Positions 1 through 11,880 of a stretch of DNA of 64,000 bases are shown here, in pieces. A program made the translations under genes and the position numbers. Within the stretch, counting starts at the first letter, position 1, and each line of letters starts with the position of its first letter. The DNA comes from Solen grandis (taxonomy: Eukaryota > Mollusca > Bivalvia > Adapedonta > Solenidae), in assembly GCA_021229015.1 (NCBI GenBank), contig CM037794.1:43233126-43297125 (forward strand). The letters run 5' to 3'. Under the pieces are notes generated by a model, which saw only the letters and a program-made list of their open reading frames with translations, made no database searches and was not told the DNA's origin.

Positions 1-775
1 GTCTAGGTGTTTATGTCTGGAGACCCCAAATGTCTATGTATTTGTGCCTGGAGACCCCAAATCATGTGTTTTTGAGACTAAAATTTTTTTAATATGTTCT
101 TAAGTTTTAACTGAAACTCTTTTATATTTGTTTGAAAAAAAAAAAATTTGCTTACACCTATATGTTTATTAATGCCAGAGGTCTTTCTGGGTGTAAGACT
201 AGAAAAACAAAAGGTCTGCCAGTTTTTCAATTTGTAATATATGTATATACATAAACATAGGTGTTTTTGATATACCAGATGCACACATACAGGTGAAATG
301 AGTGCCACATCAAACTATAGAATTTCAGAATTGTCATTCACTTAATTAACACACTATTATTAATTGGCTCAAAAGGAAACATCACCTTTAAAAGTCACAT
401 TTTTCCATTATCTCAATTAACAAGTGAGAAAAAAACACATTGCGTTACTTCAGTCAAAATATTGGAATAATATATTTCATGTTTACAGTCTTCCTTAAAA
501 GTCAAAAACTAAAAATAATTACTGATTTTCAATTAATGAGAACAGGTGGAATTTTCTTTGATACATCACCTGGCACTTTTAACAAATTTCTCACCTCCAA
601 TTCAAGTGCAAAACCTTATATTCTTGATGTCAAATACAAATCATTGGCTCTATATTGGTGAGGAATTAAACTCTAGCTGAATGTTACTGACTGACCCCCA
701 TATAATCAAAATCTAACATAGGTGTTTACTTAACTCCAAAATGCACAATTTTCTGTATATAGGTATATGCAATGG
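1..775. other. Noncoding, nothing recognised
   Basis: AT-rich; only an imperfect repeat of TGGAGACCCCAAAT at the extreme left (19-62). The short open frames lack coding character. Confidence 0.6.
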
Positions 776-850
776 GGTCATGGCCCAGTTGTAATGACTG
801 CTGATCTGAAGGTTATGGGTTTGAAACCTTTTGAGGACAAGAATCTTTTC
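776..850 (+). mobile_element. tRNA-like SINE head, degenerate
   Basis: A-box-like TGGCCCAGTTGTAATGA and B-box-like ATGGGTTTGAAACC are ~35 bases apart, with no full cloverleaf. Confidence 0.4.
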
Positions 851-1059
851 CCAGGTGCAAAGTACAGGTCCAACCCAGTGTCCATTCAAAGAGATTACTT
901 TCACTTGTTTGCCAAATGATCTAAAATCAACAAGTTTAAACTATAGACAAAAATATAGATGAACTTAATTTCAGGATATACACAATGTAGATTACATACA
1001 CCAAAACTGTCCTTCCTTTTCTAGATTTTGACTGATTGCTTTTGTACCTTCTGATGACA

Positions 1060-1158
1060 GACACACATTATCTCTCTCTCATAAACACACATACATCTCT
1101 CTCTCTCTCTCTCTCATACATCACACACACACCCTCTTTCTCTCTCACACATTCTCCT

Positions 1159-1190
<32 letters not shown>

Positions 1191-1275
1191 TTCTCTCTCT
1201 TTCTCTCACACACATTCTCTTTCTCTCCCTCTTACTTTCATAAACACACATCCCCTTCTCCCCTTCCCCTAATTC
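1060..1275. repeat. CT/CA microsatellite tract
   Basis: Interrupted (CT)n and (CA)n runs; the open frame across it is low-complexity. Confidence 0.9.
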
Positions 1276-2039
1276 CTTCCCTTTTTCTCACACTATCCCC
1301 CAGCTTCAAGCCCCACATAAGTCTACCCCTTCCTCCTTATATCTCTTTCCAAAGCTCTGCATCTGTTCCATTTATTTCACCCATTTTTTTGTACTGCTGC
1401 ACTTTATTGCACCCTAACCAACCACACAAACAAAGGTCCCCCCACACCTTCCCATCCCTGAACCTAGCCCATTAATCGTCATACTTTTTTTGATGTCAGT
1501 ATATAAAAAATCTTCCCTAAAACACACTGGGGGCATCAATTATTGAGCTAGCTCATGAAATGAGGCATGGTTCAGTGATCTGAATCACCATTACACATAA
1601 TGTGCACATGTTGTTACCGTTGCCATGGTACAACTAAAACCACTCCCAGAAAAATTCCCCCCCCCCTCTCCCACAAGCTTCACTGACCTTATGCAGTTCA
1701 AAATAAATGCTTCTTTTTTCATGCACCATGGAGATATATAAGGGGAAAAAAAAAGAACAATCTCGGAAGCCTGATAAAATATCAAGACCCTAAAAGCTGG
1801 GGTTTTTTTTGTGTGTTTTTTTTTGGTTCTGCTGAGAATTCTGAGCCTACAGAGTTCTGTAGAATATAGCACAACATATTTGTGAGGACTTTTTTAGTGG
1901 ATATGAGCATAGCAGAGCTACATGAGTCAAACATGCACTTGTTAGCCTAACTAAATGTATGCATACAAATGATAGTGGAGTATAAACAGTATGTGGGAAA
2001 TTAGTTTTTTTAAAATCATTGGTAAATGATTTAAGAAGT

Positions 2040-2745
2040 GAAATAACTTTTGAGTAGTGAAAAATAAGTTTGATATGATTTGAGTAGTGAAATGATTTAA
2101 TGTGATTTGAGTGGTTAAATATACTTTGAGTATGAATTGAGTAGTGAAATGATTTAATGTGATTTGAGTAGTAAAATAAACTTTGAGTAAGATTTGAGTA
2201 GTGAAATGATTTAATGTGATAAACTTTGAGTATGATTTGAGTAGTGAAATTATTTAATGTGATTTGAGTGGTAAAATAAACTTTGAGTATGATTTGAGTA
2301 GTGAAATTATTTAATGTGATTTGAGTGGTAAAATAAACTTTGAGTATGATTTGAGTAGTGAAATTATTTAATGTGATTTGAGTGGTAAAATAAACTTTGA
2401 GTATGATTTGAGTAGTGAAATTATTTAATGTGATTTGAGTGGTAAAATATACTTTGAGTATGATTTGAGTAGTGAAATGATTTAATGTGATTTGAGTGGT
2501 AAAATATACTTTGAGTATGATTTGAGTAGTGAAACGATTAAATGTGATTTGAGTGGTAAAATATACTTTGAGTATGATTTGAGTAGTGAAATTATTTAAT
2601 GTGATTTGAGTGGTAAAATATACTTTGAGTAAGATTTGAGTAGTGAAATATACTTTGAGTAAAATTTGAGTAGTGAAATATTTCATATGTCTTGATGAGT
2701 GGAAATATTTCATATGATCTGAGAAGTGAAACATGCTTTCATATG
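2040..2745. repeat. 57-bp satellite (three ~19-bp subunits)
   Basis: Blocks of TGATTTGAGTAGTGAAATTA and GATTTGAGTGGTAAAATA alternate with a 57-bp period for about 11 periods. Because 57 is divisible by 3 the minus strand stays open for 295 codons (FTTQI repeats), which is a repeat artefact. Central units are most homogeneous; the ends are degraded. Confidence 0.9.
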
Positions 2746-2823
2746 TGATATGTTGTAGGGGTTGAGTAGTAAAAATATACAGTGAAATAAAAAATGTTAG
2801 GTGAAGTCAAATAGAGTACCATT

Positions 2824-3065
2824 AACCCTTTCCCTCATAGAGGAAACCATGAAAAGACCTATGCGAACAGCATAAAACCAGATCAGCCTGCGAGTAACTC
2901 GCAGGCTGATCAGGTTTTATGCTGTTCGCTGCTCCTCAGTGGTCTTGAAATGAGGACTTAATAATTAAATTTTATAAGGTTTAACTGTGGTTTTCTGCAG
3001 ATCAGGGTTTATGTGGTACCTACTGAGTGCGTCAAAATGAGTCTATATGAGGGAAAGGGTTAAGT
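2824..3065 (+). mobile_element. TTAA-flanked hairpin MITE, copy 1
   Basis: ~240 bp element with terminal inverted repeats AACCCTTTCCCTCATA / ATGAGGGAAAGGGTT. It is flanked by TTAA on both sides, as expected of piggyBac-type target duplication. A central long hairpin is built around CAGCCTGCGAGTAACTCG and its complement. There is no coding capacity. Near-identical copies occur at 49.3, 58.0 and 59.3 kb. Confidence 0.9.
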
Positions 3066-4020
3066 TGATTTGTGTAAAGAAGTGAAATACATGTCAATAT
3101 CAGTCGAGTTGTGAGACATGAAATATATGAACTGCTTGTTGTTTAATGTTTTTTTCCAAAGCATTGTTTTTTTCCAAGTATATTTCTAAAACAAGATACA
3201 CAAACTGTACCGGTTAATATAGTCATTGATTTCGGTGTCCATTAAAACAGAAATAAGGACTGAACAGAGACTCAAAAACACGTTTTCAATGTATAACTGT
3301 ACACAATAATACCGGTTTAAGAATAAAATGTTGACAGATTTCAATTCCAACTGAGTAAATAATAAGTAATAACTCACACCATATAAAAATATTAAATTAA
3401 ATATTAAAAACATCATAATCATTAGCACTCGCTATGTGAAAATGCATCAGTCCTCTCAGGACCACTTTCATCTAGTTAATTAAGGGACAATTCCACCCCC
3501 CCCCCCCAGTACACATGTTGACCCTTTTCCCCCCCTAAAAATTCATGAAGTGGTCGGGTAAAGAAACACTTTTAAGGTTAAAATGTTGATGACTTTTACG
3601 TGATTCATAGAAATGATTGTATGACTAATAATCTTTTGTAAGCAGTTTATTTAGAGTGTTTAAATGCTCCAGTAGTAAAAAGTTTTACAAGTCCTTAAAA
3701 TTATCCCTTTCACCTGTCCTTGAGTCCCCTACTACATGCCCTCTCCCCCTTCAAACCCCTTCTCCTTCCTTACCTCAGTTGCAACAACAACAGCAGCAAT
3801 ACGCTGAGAAATTCCCATTCAACAAAACACATACATGTGTAACTAACATATCAACTCACGAATGTACAGGGCCCTGACAATCGGAGCATACGTGAAAACA
3901 CTTGAACCATATACCAACCCAGCTGATGTTACTTGCATGTATATCAACCTATATATAGAAATTGTCCCCATCTGAATACCCCCCCCCCCCCATCATATAC
4001 AAGATGATCATATATACAAA
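3066..4020. other. Noncoding, poly-C tracts
   Basis: Contains two C runs (near 3497 and 3980) and a small CAACAACAACAGCAGCAA run at 3783. No gene is supported. Confidence 0.6.
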
Positions 4021-4128
4021 TACATCTACAGCCGCAAAAATATAAATACAAAGTTATACATCTACAACCGCAAAAATATAAATACAAAGTTATACATCTA
4101 CAACCGCAAAAATATAAATACAAAGTTA
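4021..4128. repeat. 36-bp tandem repeat, three units
   Basis: TACATCTACARCCGCAAAAA plus TATAAATACAAAGTTA is repeated at 4021, 4057 and 4093 almost exactly. Confidence 0.92.
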
Positions 4129-4554
4129 ACTACTTACTTTGTAGTAGTGAATCACACGTACATTCCTAAGGATCCTGTGTGGAACAATAAAAACATCAGC
4201 ATGGGGAAGGGGATAAATACGTTAAAAAACACGAGCACGACCAGGGAACAGTCCCCTTCTCTGTCCACCACACCACTTACTGATGTTCAAAATAAAACAG
4301 ATTAAACATTGCTGGAACATGGACCCATCCCCTTGTAACGAAAGCTCCAAGTACACTTGTTTAAAAATAGGTCATCAGTACACATTTGCTGTAGATGTGG
4401 TACACTCTACAAATATTCACAAACGCAGCAGTGAAATTTCAATACTGCGGACTCCGGCAAGCACTACCTCGCTTATCTTTTCTTCTCACTCGAAAAAATA
4501 CCACATTATGGACTTGTTCATAACATGACAGGCCAACTATAAGTACAGCGCACA

Positions 4555-5165
4555 GGAGGGTGGAGTGGGGGGAGAGAGGGGGAAGAGGGGAGCTTAGGGC
4601 TCATTCATAAATAGGGAAATAATGGTTATAGAAAGGGAAAGAGAGACAGGGAAATAGAGGAAATTTAGTAGGAGGGAAGAGAGAGAGAGAGAGAGAGACT
4701 GTGAAAGGAGAAGGAGGAGCAGAGAGGCAGGGGAAAGGAAAGAGAGAAATAGAAATTTGGTAAGAGGGAAGAGAGAGAGAGAAATGGGGTGTGCAAGAGA
4801 GAGAGAGAGAGAGAGAGAGAACAATGAAATGAAAAAAAAGGATAAGGAAATGGAAAAATGGGGACAATTAGCAGATTACATGGGCTTATTTATTTTAAGG
4901 AGAAAATAGGGGAGATGTAACATAGGGAAGGAAAATAAGAGTGACCTTGAAATCATGACTTTTCAGTTTTAGAGAGAAACATTGTAGGGGGCAAAGAAAA
5001 AAGAGAGATATGAGGAAGGGTGGAAAGAAAGGGCAAAGAAGGAAGAAGACAGATATGAATAAAGACAGCAATAGAGAAACAGAGAGGGGTGGAGAGAGAG
5101 AGAGATAGAGAATTTGATTGAAAGAAAATGATAGAAATGGAAAAAAGATAGATACAGAAAGGAGA
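4555..5165. repeat. ~600-bp polypurine (GA-rich) tract
   Basis: The plus strand is nearly all A and G (GAGAGAGA, GGAAAGGA types) over ~600 bases. Several overlapping minus-strand open frames (Ser/Leu/Phe-rich) are low-complexity artefacts. Confidence 0.9.
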
Positions 5166-5440
5166 CTGGTAACTGTAACTGGTGTTGCATACATGAGTCC
5201 ATAACTTTTCCATTACCGTAGCAACCAGAAAGTTGGTCCAAGAAAAAAAAGAAGCAAAATCTCCATACTGCCATCTATTCATAAACCAAGTATTATAATA
5301 ATTCATAATATTATCTTAAACATTTTCAAGTAATCATGGGATCCAGATTTCCGGACATCTGGACAGACAGATGGATGGACAGGCAGACAGATGGAGGGCA
5401 AACCTATAGTCCCCTCCAGTGGAAACACCGGTAGGGGACT
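5165..5440 (+). mobile_element. Pearl-like element family A, short copy
   Basis: Begins GTAACTGGTGTTGCATACAT, has one core with CATACTGCCATCTATTCATA, a GACAGACAGATGG-type microsatellite, and ends AAACCTATAGTCCCCTCC ... CACCGGTAGGGGACTAA. A longer copy is at 8.7-9.5 kb. Confidence 0.8.
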
Positions 5441-5848
5441 AATGAAATGATGCCTAAGAAATGGACCCATAAAAGTAGGCAAGAGAGGAGTTTGACAAAT
5501 CCTCCTTTTCTGGTCATTTTTCTTTTCTTAATGTATCAATGTATCAATGTCTCTTTCTCTCTCTTTCTCTCTCTCTCTCATGCACACCATTCTCTCTTTC
5601 TCCCAACCAATACACCTTTTTTATCAGCATTTAGCAGAAGCATTTTTCCAGATGCAGCGAATTAAACTTCACAAACACATTCAACAACATTAAAGGTCAA
5701 ATAATTCAACAGACCTAGGTAAACACAGATAATGTGGAACATATTACAGGCAGAGAATTGGGCCAAACTGTTGCCATGGCAACATTAATCATGATGCATT
5801 GACTGCACCTTAATGCTAGAGAGGAAAATTCCGATGCAATTCTTGTTA

Positions 5849-5948
5849 NNNNNNNNNNNNNNNNNNNNNNNNNNNNNNNNNNNNNNNNNNNNNNNNNNNN
5901 NNNNNNNNNNNNNNNNNNNNNNNNNNNNNNNNNNNNNNNNNNNNNNNN
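5849..5948. other. Assembly gap (100 N)
   Basis: Exactly 100 N; the true length is unknown. Confidence 1.
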
Positions 5949-6026
5949 AATGCAAAATGTGATAATAAACAATTGAGACATGAGCCTCCCTTACTTTCCT
6001 AAGATGAGAAATGATGATCTGTTGGT

Positions 6027-6612
6027 TTAAAGGCCCATTATATTTCATAATGATTCAATTTTCATGAAAAAGAAAATATAAAATTACATTGGCATATAGT
6101 AGGCTAACACAAATGGTAACATAATGTGCAAATATCTACTGTAAAATAATAGTTTAACGCATTTGAAATGTTGATCAAATTACACAATTACAATTTAAAT
6201 AGAATTTTTTGATGGATGTTAAAAAACTCTCATTGTTTGCATTTTGCATTGACGAGTATTCCCGAAGACAGTTTGCAATCGGAAATAATTTGAATTTGAA
6301 AAACCGTCGTCGAATCACAATTTGTGCCTCTGTTACGTCATCATTTTATGCATTGTTGATTCGCTAACAGAGACATTCGGGATTTCTATGGAAAATTGAC
6401 GGAGATATGCGGAGTATACAAATTAGTTATTTTTGTAAACTATTGAATGATCTTAGGTAAAAGATTCTTTCTTATTTATGCATTGTAGTAAAGTTGTCGT
6501 CAACGAGTATGTTCTGCATACATACATTCTGCATGTTCTGTAGCACACATTTGGCTTTTCTGTCTGAAGAAAAATTATACACTGCTTTTGGAAACATCAT
6601 GTACCTTTAACA
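6027..6612. mobile_element. MITE-like element with TTAAAGG termini
   Basis: TTAAAGGCCCATTATATTTC at the left and the complement of TTAAAGGTACATGATGTTTC at the right, ~580 bp apart. No ORF. Confidence 0.5.
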
Positions 6613-7084
6613 CCGCTTCATCGTTTCAAAATGTGTTGTGGCACAAGATAATTCTGTGATCAAAGAATTTATTTGTGAAACGTCTAATGAAAATCGCAAC
6701 AAATGTAATGCTTTGCAGCATGTGAATGCATTCGATAAAATCATGATTCAATGTGTTTATGCACATAGTTTATGACACCCGATACACGAGTACTTAGTGG
6801 TCTAAGTGATACTGCATTTAGCTCCTTGCTTGGCGCTAAGCAGATTATATGTGGACCTTGTTTGCATTTTGCAAAACTGACTAAAAGCTATATAGACGTC
6901 GGATCGCGTATGCTTGAGACGTAATAAAAACTGGAGGTTTTAAATATTTCAATATTGTGTAAGTTCATATATACAAGAAACAAGCGAGTATCAAATAATA
7001 TTTCACCTCCAAAAATTAGTCAATACCGGTCACGTGATCGTGATGTATTTTTCCACCATATTGCAAAATAAATATGTGTAAATG

Positions 7085-7442
7085 AAAAGGGGAACAACTA
7101 AAGAAAATTGATACCAGAATTATGGATATTGCACATGGCAAATCCCCGTGTCAAGCTCTATCTATAAATGAAATTTAAGTTCAATAGCATGATGAAAGCA
7201 GGAGTTGCTGCAAAAAAAAAAAAAAAGAAGTGTGAAAGAAAAAGGGAACAAAAAAAATGATACAAGAATTATGGACCTTGTGCATGACAATTCCCCGTGT
7301 CAAGCTCTATCTATAAATGAAATTTCATTTATATGGCCTGAATGGCAGAATAAAGAAGTGTGACGAAAAAAGTGTGACGGACGGACCGACGACGGAAAAG
7401 TGATACCTATGTGTCACCTCTGCTTACAGCAGGTGACACAAT
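7085..7442 (+). mobile_element. Pearl-like element family B
   Basis: Two ~150-bp cores (AGAATTATGGAYMTTG..., TCCCCGTGTCAAGCTCTATC), then GTGTGACGGACGGACCGACG and the end CTGCTTACAGCAGGTGACAC. The same right end occurs at 53.7-53.9 kb. Confidence 0.8.
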
Positions 7443-7678
7443 TGTGTCTACATATATCTGTGTTGTTCAATTTGTGTGATTTATGATATGATAAACAATT
7501 ATACAATAAGGTGAGATATAGCGTAATATTTGTTTTTAATGTATGGGTTCATACACCCGATAGCGCAACATACACATGTCTCTGAACTACAAATAATTCA
7601 CCTTAAAATACAATATCTATACAGCCACAAAATTTAATTATCGGAGCAGAAAGAATCTACTTTAAACATTTATAATTT

Positions 7679-7681
<3 letters not shown>

Positions 7682-7714
<33 letters not shown>
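7682..7714. repeat. (AC)n microsatellite
   Basis: Uninterrupted AC dinucleotides. Confidence 0.97.
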
Positions 7715-7715
<1 letters not shown>

Positions 7716-8242
7716 CAGGATCCACACGTGAGTAATCTTTGACCGTAAGGTCTAAAATATGGTCATAAGTATAAGAAAATAGTTGCTAGCCATTACAATA
7801 GAAAAAGAGGATAATTTTGATATTAGCGCTTGTAGAATGCTGACTTCAATATGAGCTATATTCCATATTCAACCAATACAAAAAACGCATTTTCTTTTAA
7901 TTTTATGCTAACTGCCGTAGAAAGAATGGAATTAGTTTGTGAGTTAAATCCTGTTAACACGCGGACGAATACAAGTGAATATTTGCCATTTGGAGGCAAC
8001 TAGTACATATAAATACTGAAATGCTACATATCCATGTACATACTATTTATGAATAAAAAAGTAGTTCCGGTAGACCTATATCACTCACAATATTGATGAT
8101 ATGGATTTTATCTCACTTATAGAACACAGTATTTTATAGGTTAGCGTAAAATAATAAAAAAATATGTAGTAATTTACTCATTAACCGAAAATAACATTCC
8201 GCAAATATTAGGCGAAAATAAAGGAGTTGTTTCTCTGAAAAA

Positions 8243-8442
8243 AATAAGGATGGTAAGTCGGCTAAACTTATTTTTATTTTTAACTTTTTCCCAATTTTAC
8301 CTCATTTTTTAGAGGAATTGACGACAAATAGCGTTTTGCAATCGTTATACCCGAATGCTACGAAAAGAAAGTTTAGGGTCGGTACAAAAAAGAATAGGGT
8401 AGGTCAGGTTAGTGGGAACATGTGACTTTTTTTTATTACGCT
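8243..8442 (+). repeat. Dispersed repeat, copy 1
   Basis: A block with ACTTTTTCCCAATTTTACCT, AGAGGAATTGACGACAAATA and TAGGGTAGGTCAGGTTAGTG matches 63481-63680 along its length. Confidence 0.75.
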
Positions 8443-8694
8443 TTACTTTAAATGTCGTGCGGGAAAATATCTCCCCGGACATTGGACAGAATTTTCCGCT
8501 GTTTAAGGGGTGCTAGAAGTTCTTATCTTGACCCCCTGTTCCAGACAAGCCACGAGCTATGTCATTTGAACTTTCTGAAACATCCAAAAGAACCCATAGT
8601 AAAACACTATACGATCTATGATATATTATAAGAAAGAAATAATCCGTGTAACATTTGCTCAAATTAAACATTATACTCAACAAATTATATGAAA

Positions 8695-9478
8695 AAAAAA
8701 GTAACTGGTGTTGCAGGCAACACATGAGTCCCCTACCGTAGAGGTATATAATTTTCCCATTACCAAAGCAACCAGAATTTTGGTCAGAAGAAAAAGAAAG
8801 AAAAAACTAAAAATGATGTACATAATCTCCATACTGCCATCTATTCATATTTCAAGTTTCATAAAAATATTTTCAGTACTTTTTGAGTTATTAAAATATA
8901 TTTTTTTATTTGCCATAGTTTAAGTCTATTTGTTATCATAGCAACCAGATTTTTCAACCTAGGAAGAAAAAAAAAAAGACGTGCATAATCTCCATACAGC
9001 CATCTATCCATATTTAAAGTTTCATAAAAATATCTCCAATACTTTTTGAGTTATCACAATATATTGCTTATTTGTCATATTTTAAGTCTATTTGTTGTCA
9101 TAGCAACCAGATTTTTCAACTTAGGAAGAAATAAAAAAAAAGACGTGCATAATCTCCATATAGCCATCTATTCATATTTAAAGTTTCATAAAAATATCTT
9201 CAGTACTTTTTGTGTTATCACAATATATTGCTTTTTTGCCATATTTTAAGTCTATTTGTTGTTATAGCAACCAGATTTTCAACCTAGGGAAAAAAAGACG
9301 TGCATAATCTACATACAGCCATCTATCCATATTTCAAGTTTCATAGAAATATCTTCAGTACTTTTTGAGTTATCATGGGATCCAGTTTTTGCGGACGGAC
9401 TGACTGACGGACAGACGAACGGACAGACGACGGAGGGCAAACCTATAGTCCCTCCGGTTACACCGGTAGGGGACTAAA
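8695..9478 (+). mobile_element. Pearl-like element family A, long copy
   Basis: Same start and end as the 5.2 kb copy but with about four ~164-bp cores (CATAATCTCCATACAGCCAT at ~8820, 8984, 9148, 9301). These are followed by GACGGACAGACGAACGGACA and the terminus CCGGTTACACCGGTAGGGGA. There is no coding capacity. The architecture (core repeats + GACG microsatellite + short terminal palindrome) is that of bivalve pearl elements, thought to be non-autonomous Helitron-like. Confidence 0.85.
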
Positions 9479-10860
9479 AACGTTAGAAAAATTCTAACGT
9501 AGAAACGCGGTGTCAGTATGCTCCGTTTTTCCCTTTTTTACAAATGGAGCCGCATAATCAAAAAGGGGAAAAAGGGAGCAACCACCGTTATTACTATGTA
9601 ATATGTTTGAAAAAACAAAACAAAAAAACAACAACAAAAAACACTTTATGAATAAAAATTCAAGAATATACAAGTCGTCTGTCGTTATTAAAAGGAAATT
9701 CGACACATTTAATGGAAATCTGATAACTTCTCCCTAAATTCGTAGGCCACGGGTTTTAAAACTTGGTTCACGGACCTTGCCAGCAACCTGATTCATTAAA
9801 GCCCAGAAAAAAGGTTTTTGAAGTTGTTTTGTAATCCTGAAATATTCAGATTTTTAGAAACATACGAGTAATGTCACTTGAAAAATCAATGAAACCGCAG
9901 TTTAATAATACACACTACAATGTAATGTAGAAAGAGTAGAAATCACAAACACTATACACATGGCCCTATCGGACATGTCTAATTGACGGCCTCGGGCCCA
10001 AGCTGCGGTCCCAGTATGATACAGTGCTTGAAATGGGTGAATTTAATTGAAAATAAAAAAAGTTGTTAAGCCTTGTAAATATATAATTATTTGATATTAC
10101 CCAAAAAGAATTCCATACTCCTACTATCGGGAAGATTTTAAATTCCGGGACCTGTACCTAAATCCCGTACCAAATGAAAACTTATCTGTACTTATTTGTT
10201 TCGTTATCATCGTCCTTGTTGTTGCTGTAGATGATGATTTTTTTTATATTGACATTAACACCGCCTTAGCAGCTTACTGTCTGGAAATGCCTTGCATCTT
10301 GCTGACCCTAACTCTTCCATTAATTATATAAGAAAGGATTTACCTGTTGTAAAATGTATCTCATTTGATCTATAGATTAGTTAATTTATGGCAATTAAAA
10401 TCATCATCATTGACTATGTCTACTATAATTAAAGTATTTTTCTGTACTTTTGTGTTCCATATTTCTTAAAATTTATAATATGATTTTTTTCATCGGCCAT
10501 ATTCTCGATCATTTAATGATTTTATTTTCAGATTTTATAGATAAAAAAATGTTTAAATAATAATAATAATAAAAACCATAATGGAAATTAGGCAGGAGAC
10601 ATCTTGAGTTACATGGACTTTTTAGAATACATTTTAGAAAAATCTCTTAAACAAACGGCCTAAAGCTGAGGATATATTTGAAAATGACATGTATCATTGC
10701 CTAGTGGAAATATTAGACCTGCTGTTTATAAATGATGCATGCACATGTTATTAAAATATTCTGAAATGGCTTTGCTGTATTTAAGATGTGTTTCAAAAAC
10801 ATGAGTGGCGCTTTTGATGCTTTGCATCAAAATAAGTCTTGTTTGTTGTTGTTGTTTTTA
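9479..10860. other. Noncoding, nothing recognised
   Basis: AT-rich, with an AACGTTAGAAAAATTCTAACG-like small palindrome just after the pearl element and short (TAA)n near 10555. No coding signal. Confidence 0.6.
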
Positions 10861-10870
10861 TCAGAAACTC

Positions 10871-10936
10871 GCAAAGGCTCGTAACCGGGCACCATCGGAT
10901 TTACGGATCCGATGGTGCCCAGTTACGAGCCTTTGT
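10871..10936. repeat. Near-perfect 30-bp-arm hairpin
   Basis: Left arm 10871-10900 and right arm 10907-10936 pair at 28 of 30 positions around a 6-base loop (TTACGG). The arms are GC-rich (CCGGGCACCATCGGAT) in AT-rich surroundings. The short loop argues against an ordinary pre-miRNA. Confidence 0.9.
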
Positions 10937-11429
10937 GAAGAAATGCGTTTGTTGTATTTTCAATATAAAACTTTTGTAATTGTATCGACCAGAGACGCAA
11001 TGACTGAATAACGTTGTTATATTGCGGATTCCAAGACAATAAATCATCCTTCAGCAGACAGGATTAATGAATGTTTTCAGCTAACAATGTTAATGTTGTT
11101 CAGGAAATTTCTTGTTTTGTTCCTATTCATTAAAATCACGATCCATCTGCTGCAGTTCTTCTATATAACAGGATAACACAAACTATCTTCTCAAACACAC
11201 AATTAATAACCATGGCACGTGATTCTCTAAAAACTTTCTCCACATTCGGAAAGAAAACAAACAGAACAAAAACAAACAAACAGATAAAATAAGAACAATT
11301 ATTGAAGATGATGAATACCCCCAGGTATTTTGTCACAGTTACTGTAACCATGTCAAAACAGACTTGACACATTTGAAGTGTGATGATAAAAACGGTAGAG
11401 CTCTGATACACTTATATATTGCAGACGAA

Positions 11430-11880
11430 AAAATATTCAATAAATATATCAAATATAGGAGATAACTATCAGAGCAGATAAATATGATAAGGGGACATAA
11501 CTCAGTGATAAATGAAGCTAGCATGACATGCCTACAAATATGCGCAAGTAGGCTCGGTTCTTCTATCTAAATTGTGAAGTTAAATGAAAAACTGACCAAT
11601 AGTAGCTGAGAAATGCCGCATACGAAATATAAATTCAATAAATATAACAAAAGGCCATAACTAATTCAAAATCAAGCGAATCATGAAGCACCAACAAGAC
11701 GCGCAACTAGGCTTAATACTTATCAGTTTTGTAAGGTTTAATCAAAATCCGACCAAATGAAGCCGAGAAATAGCGCTGGAAAATCTCGTCTACAGACGGA
11801 CGGGCAGATGAAGGGCCGACCGAGCAACGGCCGTGGCTTCAATATAGACCCCATATACTACAACTAGACCCTGTTAACAT
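11430..11880 (+). mobile_element. Pearl-like element, diverged
   Basis: Two ~170-bp related blocks (TATTCAATAAATATATCAAA / AAATTCAATAAATATAACAA starts, 'CATAACT', 'GAGAAATRSCGC'), then CTACAGACGGACGGGCAGAT. The ends are not clear. Confidence 0.6.

Noticed and set aside
1847..2734. 295-codon minus-strand open frame (FTTQI repeats)
   Set aside because: Open only because the satellite period (57 bp) is divisible by three; no start context, domain or splice signals.
4594..5306. Several overlapping Ser/Leu/Phe-rich minus-strand frames
   Set aside because: They lie in a GA microsatellite/polypurine tract; low complexity in all frames.
5715..6048. Open frames running through the N block
   Set aside because: The X residues come from an assembly gap; there is no support on either side.
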